DNA of 64,000 nt, taken from Eleusine coracana subsp. coracana. Lineage: Eukaryota; Streptophyta; Magnoliopsida; Poales; Poaceae. Location: contig CM064422.1 in assembly GCA_032690845.1 (NCBI GenBank), positions 7,130,001 through 7,194,000 on the forward strand, written 5' to 3'. Both the position numbers and the translations under genes were made by a program. This document shows, in pieces, positions 22,821-33,836 of this stretch. Every line of letters begins with the position of its first letter. Position 1 is the stretch's first letter. The notes below the pieces were generated by a model, which ran no database searches, was not told where the DNA came from, and was given only the letters and a program-made list of their open reading frames with translations.

Positions 22821-23282
22821 TTACTTCCCACACATGCCCGGACAAATGATAGGCATGAATAGCTTTACAGCAGCCCGGATATCTTTGTCCATGTTGAAGA
22901 CATCCTCCATTGTTGGCGCGAGCTTCATTAAAGAATCACCGGCATCCTCCATGTCCTGATCGACATCCGTGGCCACGGCCTTGCTGTCTTGTGACTCCGG
23001 CACCTGCATGTCACCGGACATGGCGACCACAACATCGTTGCCGACCATGACGTCCTCAACAGCTTCATCAGAATCAGATGAAAGATTCGCTGCACGAACG
23101 AGTGACACCGACGTTGCCAAAACCTGTGTTTCGTATGAGTCAGGCACGACAATGTTCACTCCAGGAACGAGTGGCTCTGCCATTGCCGGTGGTGAAGCTC
23201 TAGACGTGGTTTGGTGCATGGCGACGGAAGGCAGGGAGGTGATGAACAGCAGCGTGGCAAAAACGGAGAGTCCACAACTCAT
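22821..23282 (-). CDS. Hypothetical secreted protein encoded antisense inside the mariner element
   Basis: A 153-codon ORF on the minus strand starts at 23282 and stops at 22821-22823. Residues 1-24 (MSCGLSVFATLLFITSLPSV) look like a cleavable signal peptide: short polar start, hydrophobic core, small residues before a plausible site near AMHQ. The rest is acidic and Asp/Ser/Val-rich and ends IICPGMCGK. I do not recognise a family. It lies between the transposase stop and the right terminal repeat, where mariner elements normally have no gene, and its base composition is richer in GC than the transposase. It could be a captured host gene fragment, an accessory gene, or a chance ORF. No intron is needed. 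Confidence 0.4.
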   Translation of the reverse strand: MSCGLSVFATLLFITSLPSVAMHQTTSRASPPAMAEPLVPGVNIVVPDSYETQVLATSVSLVRAANLSSDSDEAVEDVMVGNDVVVAMSGDMQVPESQDSKAVATDVDQDMEDAGDSLMKLAPTMEDVFNMDKDIRAAVKLFMPIICPGMCGK

Positions 23283-23540
23283 GCTTGCACCAAGCAGTGA
23301 TAGAATGTCTGTTGCCTTTTATCCACAACGAAATAGGCAGTTGAGTAGCCATCTCATGAACAAAGAGTCAGAGTAATTAGCAGTAATTAATGTTTTTTTG
23401 GGAAAGCTCTACGGACCGTCAATGGAACAGTTTCCAGTGAGACGCGAGGAAGACTCTGACAATTCTCATTTCTCTTAGAGGAGGGAGATAAAAGGATAGA
23501 GTGAGTAAGATTTAGAAGCTCAATTTAGCTACTCTCATTA

Positions 23541-23624
23541 GAGATGTTTTTAAAAGCCTTACTATAGTTGATTTTTTAGACTGAATTCTTAAATTTTAGT
23601 ATAGGAGGCCATTTGACCGATGCT
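23541..23624. repeat. Short MITE-like fragment related to palindrome terminus
   Basis: The stretch GAGATGTTTTTAAAAGCC... to ...GACCGATGCTC contains ACTAAAATTTAAG-type sequence (inverse strand) matching CTCCTATACTAAAATTTAGG at 19142-19161 in the palindrome centre. It is probably a terminus or a short related MITE. Exact ends and target site are unclear. Confidence 0.4.
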
Positions 23625-25180
23625 CTCAGGCATCGTTACTTGCAGTTATACCTACAGTCCTACACGCAACAGGAGCACCATCTCTGACCGTTACGAACCG
23701 CGAAAGGGGGACAGTTCAACCGTTGCCAGTATCGCTTTAATAAACTTCGGAACGCTGACCAACGCACCATCCAACCGAAATTCGGCAAGTGAACGGATTT
23801 GTTTTATGGGGAAAATGGGGTTAGATAAAGCTAACAAACCAGAAGACAAAGTCCTGAGCTTCTTTAATTCAAAACTGCGCCAACGTCCTGCAAACAGTAC
23901 GAGTGCAGTAGTTTAACATGACACGGCCATCTAGGACCTGATAAGATCGTCTAATCTGCAATAGGTCACCTGGAAAAGTGCAAGATCTTGCTGATTCTTT
24001 TTTGATGGTTTCTTTTTTTTTTTTTGAGGGAACATCATTTCTCTGATGAACATGAAAGTAGCTGCCGTGCCATCTGAACTCTGAAGGCCAACCTGAACAG
24101 GACCCTCGAGTCGCCGGCCGGGCCGAACGGCTGCACGGCCGAGGGTTCCCTTCCAGTTCCGTGCAACCAGCCGTCACACAGCCCGGCCTCGGCTGGAAAC
24201 AGCCCAGCCACGCACGGGCACACGGGACCAGTCAGTTTTGAACCTCTCCCACCAAAGCTACGACGACGACTCGTGCAACGTACACACACACACAAAAAAA
24301 GCTTATCTGGGGCACGCACCCACGCCGCGCATCGCCGTCCCGTCCCTCTACCCGATCCCCGCAGCCCGAGCGCAAAACACCAAACGAGCTGGAACGCCAA
24401 AAAAAAATAAAAACAAAAGCAATTTCCTTTGGTTTCTTTCCATTTCCCTTTCTCGCTGGGCGCTGGGTCTCTCATCACGCGCACCTCCACCACCCCGAAT
24501 ATGCTGCCCCCAGCCACGCCGGCCGCGCCCTGATCCCCCGCCCCTCTTCCCCTCCCCTCCCGGCTCGACGCGACGGGCCCTCCCCCGCCGCCGCCGCTAG
24601 CTGCCACGCCTCCGCCGCCGGATCCACCCGGGCGCCGCCCAGCTCCCCGCCCATCTCTGACCGCCCGGGCCCGCGGTCCCAACCTCGCCCCCTTGCCTGT
24701 CCCGCTCTGCCCTGCCCTCCCCGCATCGCCCTGTCCCCCGGCGGCGCGGCTCGGTTCGGCTAAGCTAGGGTTTCAGCGATTGGACCGTCGCCCTGCTCGG
24801 GGAGCGGGGTTTCGCGCTCGCCTCCGCCAGCTTGCTCATTTCGCCTAGGGCTTGGTCCTGCGGGCGCGTGAGTCCAAGGAGCTCTCGGGAAGCTTCACCT
24901 GCGCGAGGGCTTCGCGTGGGAGCGCCGCCGATCTGCGGTCGCCTCTCGAGTCCCGGAGGGAGGTGCACATCGGCATTGGGCGGCGTCTCGAGTCCAGGAG
25001 GGGGCTCAAGCTTCAAATCGGCTGGTTCCGGGCTCCACCCAAGCGCCGCCTTGAGCTCATCTGCAGCTCCACCCAGGCACCACCTTCAGCTAATCCCCAG
25101 CTCGGCCATCTGCGTAAGCATTTTTTGTTCCAACTTCCAACTGGAGTTTGCTTCCGGGTTAGCTGATATTGGAGGGAACC
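23625..25180. other. Intergenic DNA and DYRK promoter/5' UTR
   Basis: 23.6-24.2 kb holds nothing recognisable. From about 24300 the + strand becomes C/T- and GC-rich, as in grass promoters and leaders, and CTAGGGTTTCAG near 24766 resembles a leader start. GC-rich ORFs here on both strands reflect composition. Confidence 0.5.
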
Positions 25181-28100
25181 ATGTCGGAGAACATCGATCT
25201 GGTGCTCGATTTCCTGCGGAAGAACCGGTTCGCCAAGGCGGAGGCCGCGCTCCGCGGTGAGCTCACAGGCCGGGGCGATTCCAACGGTCCGACGACACAG
25301 AGACGCGTGGCTGATCCGAAGGAGGAGGACGAACAGGAAGGCTCAGAGGTGGGCTCCAATGCGGGGCTGCCCAAGGGTGCCGCATCAGTAAGGAGCGCGG
25401 ACTCGTCCAGAGAGTTCATTGTGAAGGAGATTGATGTAGGTGCCTTGCCGAATGGGTCGGATGGAAGGAAAGGTTTGGGGATCAGCCAGCCTCAGGAAAA
25501 CAACATGGGGGATCTGTATCCGTGGAACTTTAGCATCGCTAACAGCACGGCTGAACAGTTGGCTGAACTTCTTGTGTTGGAGGAGGTGCCAAGGCATCAT
25601 CGCGGTGCAATGGGGACAGAGAAGAGGGATCGAGGGGTTGGGACCGAGCAGCCTGGTCCGGTGCTGGAGCAGAAGGTCTCTTTTGGAAGAGGGAAGGGAA
25701 AAGTTGATGCTGCAGGGAGAAGTGAAATCAATGACCAGGGTAATTCCAGAGATAAAAATCTGGTTCCAGAAAAAGAGGAGCTCATGAATGGTTTCACAAT
25801 CAAGACAATGCTTCCGTTCCCTGCAGAAAACCCATCTTCTAGTTCTAGCTACAATAGTACACACCATGAAAATGAGAGGAAAGAAATAAAGAAGGGCATG
25901 AATGCAGATGTTGTTGGAAAAGTAGTAAAAGGACAGCTTGATGATGGAAACAAGCAATATTATTTTGAAAAGTCCCTGGATACAGATCAGGTGGCTGACC
26001 GTTGCTTCGACCTGCAGCTTGTTGGAGATAACCAGTGCGAGGAGCTCCCGAAGTTACCACCTGTGAGGCTTAAGTCTGAAGACAAGCTAGTCAATATGAA
26101 CTGGGAGGAGAAGATCAATCACCACGGATCTGGAGCCAAACAATCTGGCGATGATCATGCCTTCATGATTGGATCTTATCTTGATGTTCCCATTGGGCAG
26201 GAAATAGCATCTTCAGGTATGTTGCTATTGAGCTATTTATAATTTATCAGCATGCTAATCTTTTAAGAAAAACCTTTATGCCAAGCAACACAGCATGATG
26301 TGGGTTTGATTTGCTACACAAAGAATACTCATAAGGATCATTGGCTGATGCATTCTCATGTTTCCATGTGTGATTTTGCTTTCCAACATCTGCTAGAAAA
26401 AAAAATCTATCATATAGATTGATGATTCAATATGTTCTGCTGATTATGTTTGACTGATACTTTATGAGAATGATGTTGTGTTGCTTTGCTAATTTTTTGC
26501 ACTTTGGTGTTGGCCTACATGTTGAACACATTCAGGTGGACGGCGCACAGTTGGCAGTAGCTGGTTGTCTGTCAGTCAAGGTATTGCAGAGGATACCTCT
26601 GATCTGGTATCTGGTTTTGCAACAATTGGTGATGACTCACTTGAATATCCAAATGAATATTGGGATTCTGATGAGTATGATGACGATGATGATGTTGGTT
26701 ATACTCGACAACCAATTGAGGATGAAACCTGGTTTCTGGCACATGAAATTGACTATCCTAGTGACAATGAGAGGGCAACCGGTCGCACAAGTGGTCCTGA
26801 TCGACATGATCGTCCTACAAAGGATGAAGATGATGATCAGTCATTTGTTGAGGAAGATTCTTATATATCCGGTGAGCAATATTTTCATGGAAAAAATGTT
26901 GCACAAATAGGTACTTCTGAGGGGCCAATGGTGCATGGGGTTCCTGATAATGATATGATGGCTCAGTATGATGGCCAACTTTTGGATCCTGAAGAGCTTA
27001 ATTTGATGCATTCAGAACCAGTATGGCAAGGTTTTGTGTCGCAGAACAATGAATTAGGCATGTTAGGAAATGGAAAATTCCTTAACGACTCCGCACGAGT
27101 TCATCCTGATGATCCTTTTGTAGAGGATGATCAGCATGGTTCAGTTAGGTCAATTGGTGTTGGCATAAGCAGTGATGCTGCTGACATTGGCAGTGAGGTG
27201 CGGGAAAGTCTGATTGGAGGTAGCAGTGAAGGAGACATTGAATACTTCAATGAGAGCAGCCTGAGTGTTAGTGGAAAAAGGCATTCCCAGCAGGAAGCTG
27301 AGAAGAAGAGAGTAGGTTCTAAAGGGTCGAAACACGACCAAATAAATTATGTCACTGACATTCAGAAAAGCATTCTACCACCAGTTGCATCTGATGTTGG
27401 ATTTTCTTTTCCACCGCCATTGCATTCTGGAAAAAATCATGAGTCTGATGCTAAACCTTTGTGGTCAAAGAAGGATGATATGTATTGTATGAATGATCCT
27501 GATGACTGTCAAAATGGTTTGGTGTCAGATGATATGCTTGCTACATGGAGGAAAAAGAATAGTGTGTCTTCTGTAAGGAGTTCGAGAGATGAAATTACCT
27601 CTGATGTTGTTAGATCAAGAACTTCAAGTGTATCATATGATGAAACCGAGGACACAGCAAATGCTCGCCATCACAAACTGGATGACGCACAAGAAGAAGA
27701 TACTGGAACCACCTTAGATGATGAGGAAGCAGCAGCTTTGCAAGAGCAAGTCAGACAGATAAAGGCACAAGAAGACGAATTTGAAACATTTAACCTGAAG
27801 ATTGTACACAGAAAAAATAGGTAATTTTCCCTGCTCATTATATGCTTGTAACGGCACACTAGAGTGAAAGGAACATGGTGGTTTCTAGTTTTCTGTTCCC
27901 TTTCCTGTGTCTGTGTTTGCAGTGAAATGGCAAAATATGAAATAATTTTGGAGGTTTTATTAGGTTTTTTCTTTCTAACATTTTCTCCTGTTATCACTAT
28001 ACCAGAACTGGCTTTGAAGAAGACAAAAATTTCCATGTTGTTCTCAATTCTGTGATTGCCGGCCGTTATCATGTCACAGAGTTTTTGGGCTCAGCTGCAT

Positions 28101-30243
28101 TCAGCAAAGCTATCCAGGCACATGATTTACATACGGGAATGGATGTATGTGTTAAAATAATAAAAAATAACAAAGATTTCTTCGACCAGAGCCTTGATGA
28201 GATCAAGCTTCTGAAGTATGTTAACAAGCATGATCCTGCTGACAAGTACCACCTGTTGCGTCTGTATGATTACTTCTACTACCGGGTAATAAATATATCT
28301 CTTTTCAGTGTTATCTAGTTTTTGTCGAGTATTGAATTTATCATAACTTACTGCTTCCTGAAAGTGTATTCTTAATTAGTTGCTATAGTAAATATCGATA
28401 CATTCTTGTACTCCACTACTAGCTGTAAAATTAAGAATCTACTAAAAGCATGTTTTGCCATGTGATATATTATTTCCCTCTCTGATTTTTTATCTAGTTA
28501 TCATGTGCATGGTAACATTTGACAACTTTTAGATTCTAGAAATTATTAAGGCAGGAATACATATTGTTCCAACGTAACTTATCTGTCATTTTTTAGTGTT
28601 AGACTTATTCCAAGCTTAATTTGGTTGGTATTTTGCCGGTACATTCTGAAGTTGGGTTATTTTTCAAAAGTTCCGCGAAAGACTATATCCACTAGAATGA
28701 CTAGATAACTACTTATAGGTAGTTTAAGATTAAGAGGTCGTGAATTGGATTGTTTATTAGTTTAAGGTTGAAATTGAACTGGGTCAAGAGTTTTGGGAGG
28801 AAATGAACCTTTTCGTTTATTTTTTCCTTCTAAATTTGTGTTTTATCACGTTAAACGAATTCAGTTGCTTTTGCTTACTTCAAGTATTGTTTGCAGGAGC
28901 ATTTGCTGATTGTTTGTGAGCTTCTGAAGGCAAATTTGTATGAGTTCCAAAAGTTCAACAGGGAATCAGGGGGTGAAGTTTACTTCACAATGCCGCGGCT
29001 GCAGGTATACTGAGCTATAATGTCTACTAATGTTGACTTCATGCTTCACTACTAGTAATCAGACAGAAATAAATGATATGATATTTCCCTTGTGCAGTCA
29101 ATAGCTATTCAGTGTCTAGAGGCGCTGCAATTTCTGCATGGTCTCGGTCTAATCCACTGTGATTTGAAGCCTGAGAACATATTGGTAAAGAGCTACAGCA
29201 GATGTGAAGTGAAAGTCATTGACCTTGGGAGTAGCTGTTTTGAGACAGACCATCTATGCTCATATGTGCAATCTCGATCTTACCGTGCACCTGAGGTTAT
29301 ATTAGGCTTGCCTTACGATAAAAAGATTGATATATGGTCACTTGGATGCATACTAGCAGAGCTTTGCACCGGAAATGTAAGTGTTTGTTACTATGTATCT
29401 ACTATTGTTCTTAGTTCGTACCAGTCTCTGCTGTGCTCATTGTGCTTATTCTCTTGATGTTCTTTCAATATAAGAGAGACTAAAGAAGTAGCCGTAATGC
29501 AAAAGAGGAAGCTACTAATTAATAAAACAAAAGAAAATAGATCTTTTGATACCTATTTGCCCTCTGCTTTCCTCTATTTGTTAATGTGCTTGTTGTAGTA
29601 AGATGTGTATTTAAAATTAATTGGCCACTGCTGATAAGATGAATGAAATGACATAGGGAAGATTTTTGTTATAAAATATGCAGATCATTATCATGATATT
29701 TCGTCGGTTGGAGATATTGTGTTCATCTTATTTTCTGTTATATGCTTTTATGGAGTACAGGAGCTGATTTATGGGTCCTATGCTTTTTTTTTTCAGGTCC
29801 TTTTCCAAAATGATTCTCCTGCAACATTACTTGCACGTGTGATTGGCATCATTGGCTCCATAGAACAAGCTATGCTTGCTCAGGGACGGGATACATACAA
29901 ATATTTCACAAAAAATCACATGTTGTATGAAAGAAATCAGGTTTGTGCTCAGCAGATTGTTGTTGTTATTTAGTATTATGTCCTATCTTTGGCAATTTTA
30001 GCAAATTCCTTGTTTATTATTAGCATTTAAAGCCTGTATTTCGTTATTCTTCAGGAAACCAACAGGCTTGAATACTTGATTCCGAAAAAGACATCTTTGC
30101 GACACCGTTTGCCCATGGCTGATCAAGGGTTCATTGAGTTTGTTATGTACCTTCTTGAGGTAAACCCAAAGAAGCGCCCAAGTGCCTCAGAAGCATTGAA
30201 ACATCCATGGCTATCTTTCCCTTATGAGCCAATATCTTCATGA
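25181..30243 (+). CDS. Plant DYRK (DYRKP-type) dual-specificity protein kinase with LisH-like N-terminus
   Basis: Exons 25181-26216, 26536-27820, 28006-28285, 28897-29004, 29098-29376, 29797-29940 and 30055-30243 join in frame to 1106 aa. The ATG at 25181 is the first in frame. Residues 4-28 (IDLVLDFLRKNRFAKAEAAL) form a LisH-like dimerisation helix. A long acidic, low-complexity, probably disordered region (about 30-760) follows, ending in a helical stretch (EEAAALQEQVRQIKAQEDEF). The C-terminal kinase domain (about 790-1090) has VCVKIIKN (ATP Lys), HCDLKPEN with Asp925, DLGSSCFE in place of DFG, the DYRK-type SYVQSRSYRAPEVILG loop and DIWSLGCILAEL. The CMGC/DYRK family autophosphorylates a loop Tyr and regulates growth; in plants the LisH-containing group is poorly characterised. 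Substrates cannot be read from sequence. Confidence 0.93.
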
Positions 30244-31195
30244 TGCAATTGTTGGATGATCACGGGTTGCTTAGCATTTGTCTTGGTACTCATGCACCAT
30301 GAATTTTTGGTAAATCATGGCAAAATATATTGTACCACGAGCAAGCCATGGCATCAATCTGAAGTCCAAAAATGCAAATCTGGATTCGGTTCAATGACCG
30401 ACTTGGGTGCCGATTGGATGGTCCTAGCACCATGTACTATTAACGCATGCCCTGTGTTGTGCTTGTAATATACTTCGGTTTTGTCGGTTTCTAGCCCCAT
30501 ATAACAGGCCTTTTTGGTTTAGGTACTTTTTGGATGACTTTCTAGGAATAGGGCTGTCATGTTTGTACATGGTGTGATTATTGTTGAACCATGTGCCGTG
30601 TTGTGCACTTCTATTACGGTTCTAACCCCAAGTTCTGCTGTACGCCTTTCATTGCACAATTTGCACTAATGGTTGGTTAGGAATCCTGCCTTTTTCTAAC
30701 TGTACCAGAGTTTAGTATTTCAATGAGGAATTGTGGAGAAAATGGACATGTTGAAGAATGGACTTGGTTTTTTAATTATTAGCTGATGGGGTTGCTATGC
30801 TGATATGATTGCCGCAGCACGTTGTTGCCGTTAGCTGATGTGACCTAGTACATATGAACATCTAGTCATAATGCATTTTTAAAGCGTGGAGATAACATGG
30901 CCAACGCTTTCTGGAAGACCAAGACGTTTTCGGTAACCACAGGCGCAATGCTTTCTGGAAGACCACTTTGCATTCGCAGCACGTCCTATAGTATAGGCAA
31001 CATCGGAACTGTTTTGCGATAACGAGCCATGCATCAAAGACATACTCATCCTTCTCCACAGACCACAGACAGCGATACAGCCCCTGTACAGACCACAGAC
31101 TCAGAGAAGAGTGGGAGAACGGATAGACCATATATCATCCGCGGTCCCGTGCGCACGCTGGTTTCCGTACCTTGGTTTGTACGTGTACGAGATCG

Positions 31196-31255
31196 TTATC
31201 GGCAACAGAGTTTTTTTGTTTGTTTTTTTTTGAAACTCTTATCGGCAACAGAGTT
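31196..31255. mobile_element. Orphan poly(T) insertion with 17-bp target duplication
   Basis: TTATCGGCAACAGAGTT is present identically at 31196-31212 and 31239-31255. The 26 bases between are a T-rich run ending GAAACTC. On the minus strand this reads GAGTTTC then A(n), matching the 3' end of the LINE fragment near 49632 (CAGTTTC then A(n)). It looks like a LINE insertion truncated to its last few bases. Confidence 0.75.
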
Positions 31256-31609
31256 GCGCAGGATGCTGTACAGATTTGAACAATCGGGACAGCAACTGAG
31301 CATGGCGCGCGACCTACCCGCGTCTGTCGCGTACGTGGGCGTTCGCGGGCCGCGTGCTGTGCTGTGCGCAGGGCAGCCAGCAAGTGTAATCTGCCGTGGC
31401 GTACGAGCGGCGCACGCTGCTTTAGTTCGTCACGAGGAATCAGGCAGGCGTCAGCTGGCTTGGCTCACGCAGCAGCAGGCCGCCAGCGCCGAGGAGTGGT
31501 TGGTCAAGTGCGGCGCGGCCAGACACTGCTTGACTGCTAGCCCAGCCCCGTAGCCCTTTGCCATTGCCATTTGGGGAAGTGTTTGTTCAAACTTGGCGAC
31601 CGCGCTGTG

Positions 31610-31665
31610 CTGGACTCGTTCGTTTTTTTTTTTTTTTTTTTTTTGAAACTCTGGACTCGTTCGTT
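31610..31665. mobile_element. Orphan poly(T) insertion with 15-bp target duplication
   Basis: CTGGACTCGTTCGTT is present identically at 31610-31624 and 31651-31665. Between them lie 26 bases, a run of about 20 T then GAAACT; on the minus strand AGTTTC then A(n). This is the same terminal sequence as the insertion 400 bp upstream and as the LINE 3' end at 49632. Confidence 0.78.
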
Positions 31666-31830
31666 GCGGGGTAGCGCGTCGCCGAGTCCAGCCGGACGAG
31701 TCTGCAGGGCTGAGTCCGGCCGATCCGCTAAGCTCACGGTCACGGCGGGTTAGCTCAGTCGCCGTCCACCGTTGACCGACCGTACCCCGCACACCACACA
31801 CAGAACTGGTCGTACTTGTGATTATTAATA

Positions 31831-32064
31831 TTCCGTCAGTTTTAAAATTATTATTATTCTTATTAAATTTTTTTATCATTTATTACCATTTATTTTATTT
31901 AAAAAAATTAAAAATATATATATATTCTCATAATTTATTTTATTACTAGACAAAATTTTAATATAATTTATAAATTTTCATATTTAAACAAATATTTTAA
32001 ATAAAATAAATAATTAAAAATAACAAAAAAATTAATAACAATAATAATTTTGGAACAGAGGAAG
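31831..32064. mobile_element. Degenerate Stowaway-like AT-rich palindromic MITE
   Basis: TTCCGTCAGTTTTAAAATTA at the left and the inverse of AATAATTTTGGAACAGAGGAAG at the right form imperfect terminal repeats, flanked by TA (31829-31830 and 32065-32066). The interior is extremely AT-rich. The termini are eroded, so the family call is tentative. Confidence 0.45.
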
Positions 32065-32100
32065 TATGTAGGTTGCCGCGACTTACGATTTGTTTGCGAC

Positions 32101-32194
32101 CGATAGTTCTCATCTGGTGGTAGTCGTGCTGCTACTGTGACCTGACTCGATAGTTCTCATCTGGTGGTAGTCGTGCTGCTACTGTGACCTGACT
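32101..32194. repeat. Perfect 47-bp tandem duplication
   Basis: The unit beginning CGATAGTTCTCATCTGGTGG and ending GACCTGACT occurs at 32101-32147 and 32148-32194 without differences, suggesting a recent duplication. Confidence 0.9.
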
Positions 32195-33381
32195 TCTTCA
32201 CCTCCACTGTACGTACAATGTATTGTATCATTAATCACTGTATGGTGGAGTATTAAAAAAAGTAATAAGCATTACTGGCGTCCGTTCGTCATGATCGCTG
32301 GCTACTACCAGAGGCGTAGACCATGTCCATAAGATGTTCCTCATCAACAGTTGCACACAGAGACGTAGAGTTAGAGTGGCACGAGTAATGATTGAAATAA
32401 ATGCTTTTCCGCATGTTATAAAAGTGGAGCAAAAAGGATTGTGATTACGCCGCGCCCATACATGATACCCTACTCCACATTTATTCCATTGGGCATGTAG
32501 TACTAGTAGCAGTATGTGTTCTGAATATTGAATGCTTAAATGAAGGCAATGAATCATACAGTAGCCGCCACGAGGACGTTTAACGGAAGGTACATCCACT
32601 CACTACTACGGCGGTGTGGAGCGGTGGTGGTAAAGTGAAAAGCAGCGGCGATGCTCGTCCCTCCCAAAATCGGTATCTGTACGTGGCTGGCCGTAAGATT
32701 GCCACGGCCTGAAACGGCAAAAGACGCACAGACAAACAGAAGCACGCCTCTGGCCTCAAGATTATCCGTCGAGAGAGGCCCCCGAGAATCCGAGATCTCC
32801 GGACCCCGGCCGCGCAACCCTTATCGATCACCGCTCGCCGCGCACGAATCCACCGTGTTTGTCCCGAACGGGTAACCGGCCGGTGTCGGTCACACGAGAA
32901 ACAGTAACCGCACATGCGTGTTCCCGTGGCGTCTAGTGGGTGGGGGCAGCAGCAGCATATGCGGCGACGCTCCCGAAATTTCCAGATGCCTCTGTCCTCC
33001 TCCGCCCGTTTCCGTTCGTTCCCTACGGGCACGTCCGTCCCCCACCACGCACGCCCGCACATGACGACGAGCCCCGTGCGACGCTACCGAGACCGCCGCG
33101 GCGGGATAACAAAAGAGATAAGCGACAGCAACCGGTCGCCCGCCCACCTGCCACTGCCACCCGGGCCCCGCCGTCTCATGCGGCGACACGCGTCCTGCCG
33201 CTTCAGCCTCCGCCACACGTTTCCACAGAAAGAGGCTGGCGCGCGGGTCCCACCGCCACGTGGGGCCCCCTCCCCCTCGCGCCGCGGCGAGACGAGGTGG
33301 CTCTCACCTTTCGCTTCAAGTTGCCTTGCCGCCTCCGCTTCCTCTCTCAGGTACGATATGGTGGAGGGTGGACTGGACGGT

Positions 33382-33836
33382 TATAAAGCTTGGCCCGCAC
33401 TCCCCAGCCGCGCAGCTCGAAAAACCTACTCGCCTTTCTCCTCCCCGCCCGATTTTCTCGCGCCTGATCTCTCATTCATTCCGGCCTTTTCTTATTCTCT
33501 CGGTCTTCGTTGCGTTGCGCCGGGGGAATCTGGTTCCAAAGTGGCGGCGGTGGGGTGGCGGGCGACTGAACACGGACGCAGAATCTGCCTGTCATAAGAC
33601 GATAGAGCGATCCTCTTTTGTGGGTGGTGACGGTGGTGGAGGATTTGCGCTGGAGGAATCCATTTTTAGGGCGGTGCCGGCGCGATCGGTCTGGGATCGA
33701 GAACCCCCTTTTTTTTTCCGGGAGAAGAGGAAGCGAGAGGCGCGGCGACGCACGACCCAGTCGACCCGACGCGTCCAGCCCGGCGGCAGGAAGTGGGGGT
33801 CTATAGGAGGAGGAGGAGGACCCGGTGGTCGCGAGG
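33382..33836 (+). promoter_or_regulatory. Putative TATA box and leader of the MAGL-like gene
   Basis: TATAAA at 33382-33387 (in GGTTATAAAGCTTGG) is followed by a CT-rich leader beginning near 33410, about 455 bp before the ATG. The position suits a plant core promoter and a longish 5' UTR; no start site is proved. Confidence 0.5.

Larger units (their letters stand above)
20100..23507. mobile_element. Mariner-like (Tc1/mariner, DD39D) transposon, complete ends
   Basis: Terminal inverted repeats of 32 bp lie at 20102-20133 (CTCCCTCCATCC...CTCTAAG) and 23474-23505, differing at two positions. Each is flanked by TA (20100-20101 and 23506-23507), the mariner target duplication. The 3404-bp element carries a transposase on + (20681-22554, broken) and an antisense ORF (23282-22821). 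Tandem 22-bp units (20146-20189) and repeated CAAAACTGAAA motifs lie subterminally. It is inserted in the right terminal repeat of the palindromic element: joining 20099 to 23508 restores the inverse of 18291-18340. Confidence 0.92.
30244..33380. other. Intergenic region, DYRK 3' UTR to MAGL promoter
   Basis: The first 500 bases are T-rich 3' UTR-like sequence. From 31.0 kb the DNA holds two orphan poly(T) insertions, a degenerate MITE, and a 47-bp tandem duplication. From about 32.6 kb it becomes very GC-rich and promoter-like. No gene is supported. Confidence 0.5.

Noticed and set aside
23620..23916. 98-codon ORF downstream of the mariner element
   Set aside because: No recognisable motif, no splice or promoter context, and composition like the surrounding spacer.
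24035..24726. Minus-strand Gly/Arg-rich ORFs upstream of the DYRK gene
   Set aside because: They lie in a GC-rich promoter/leader and show low-complexity composition only.
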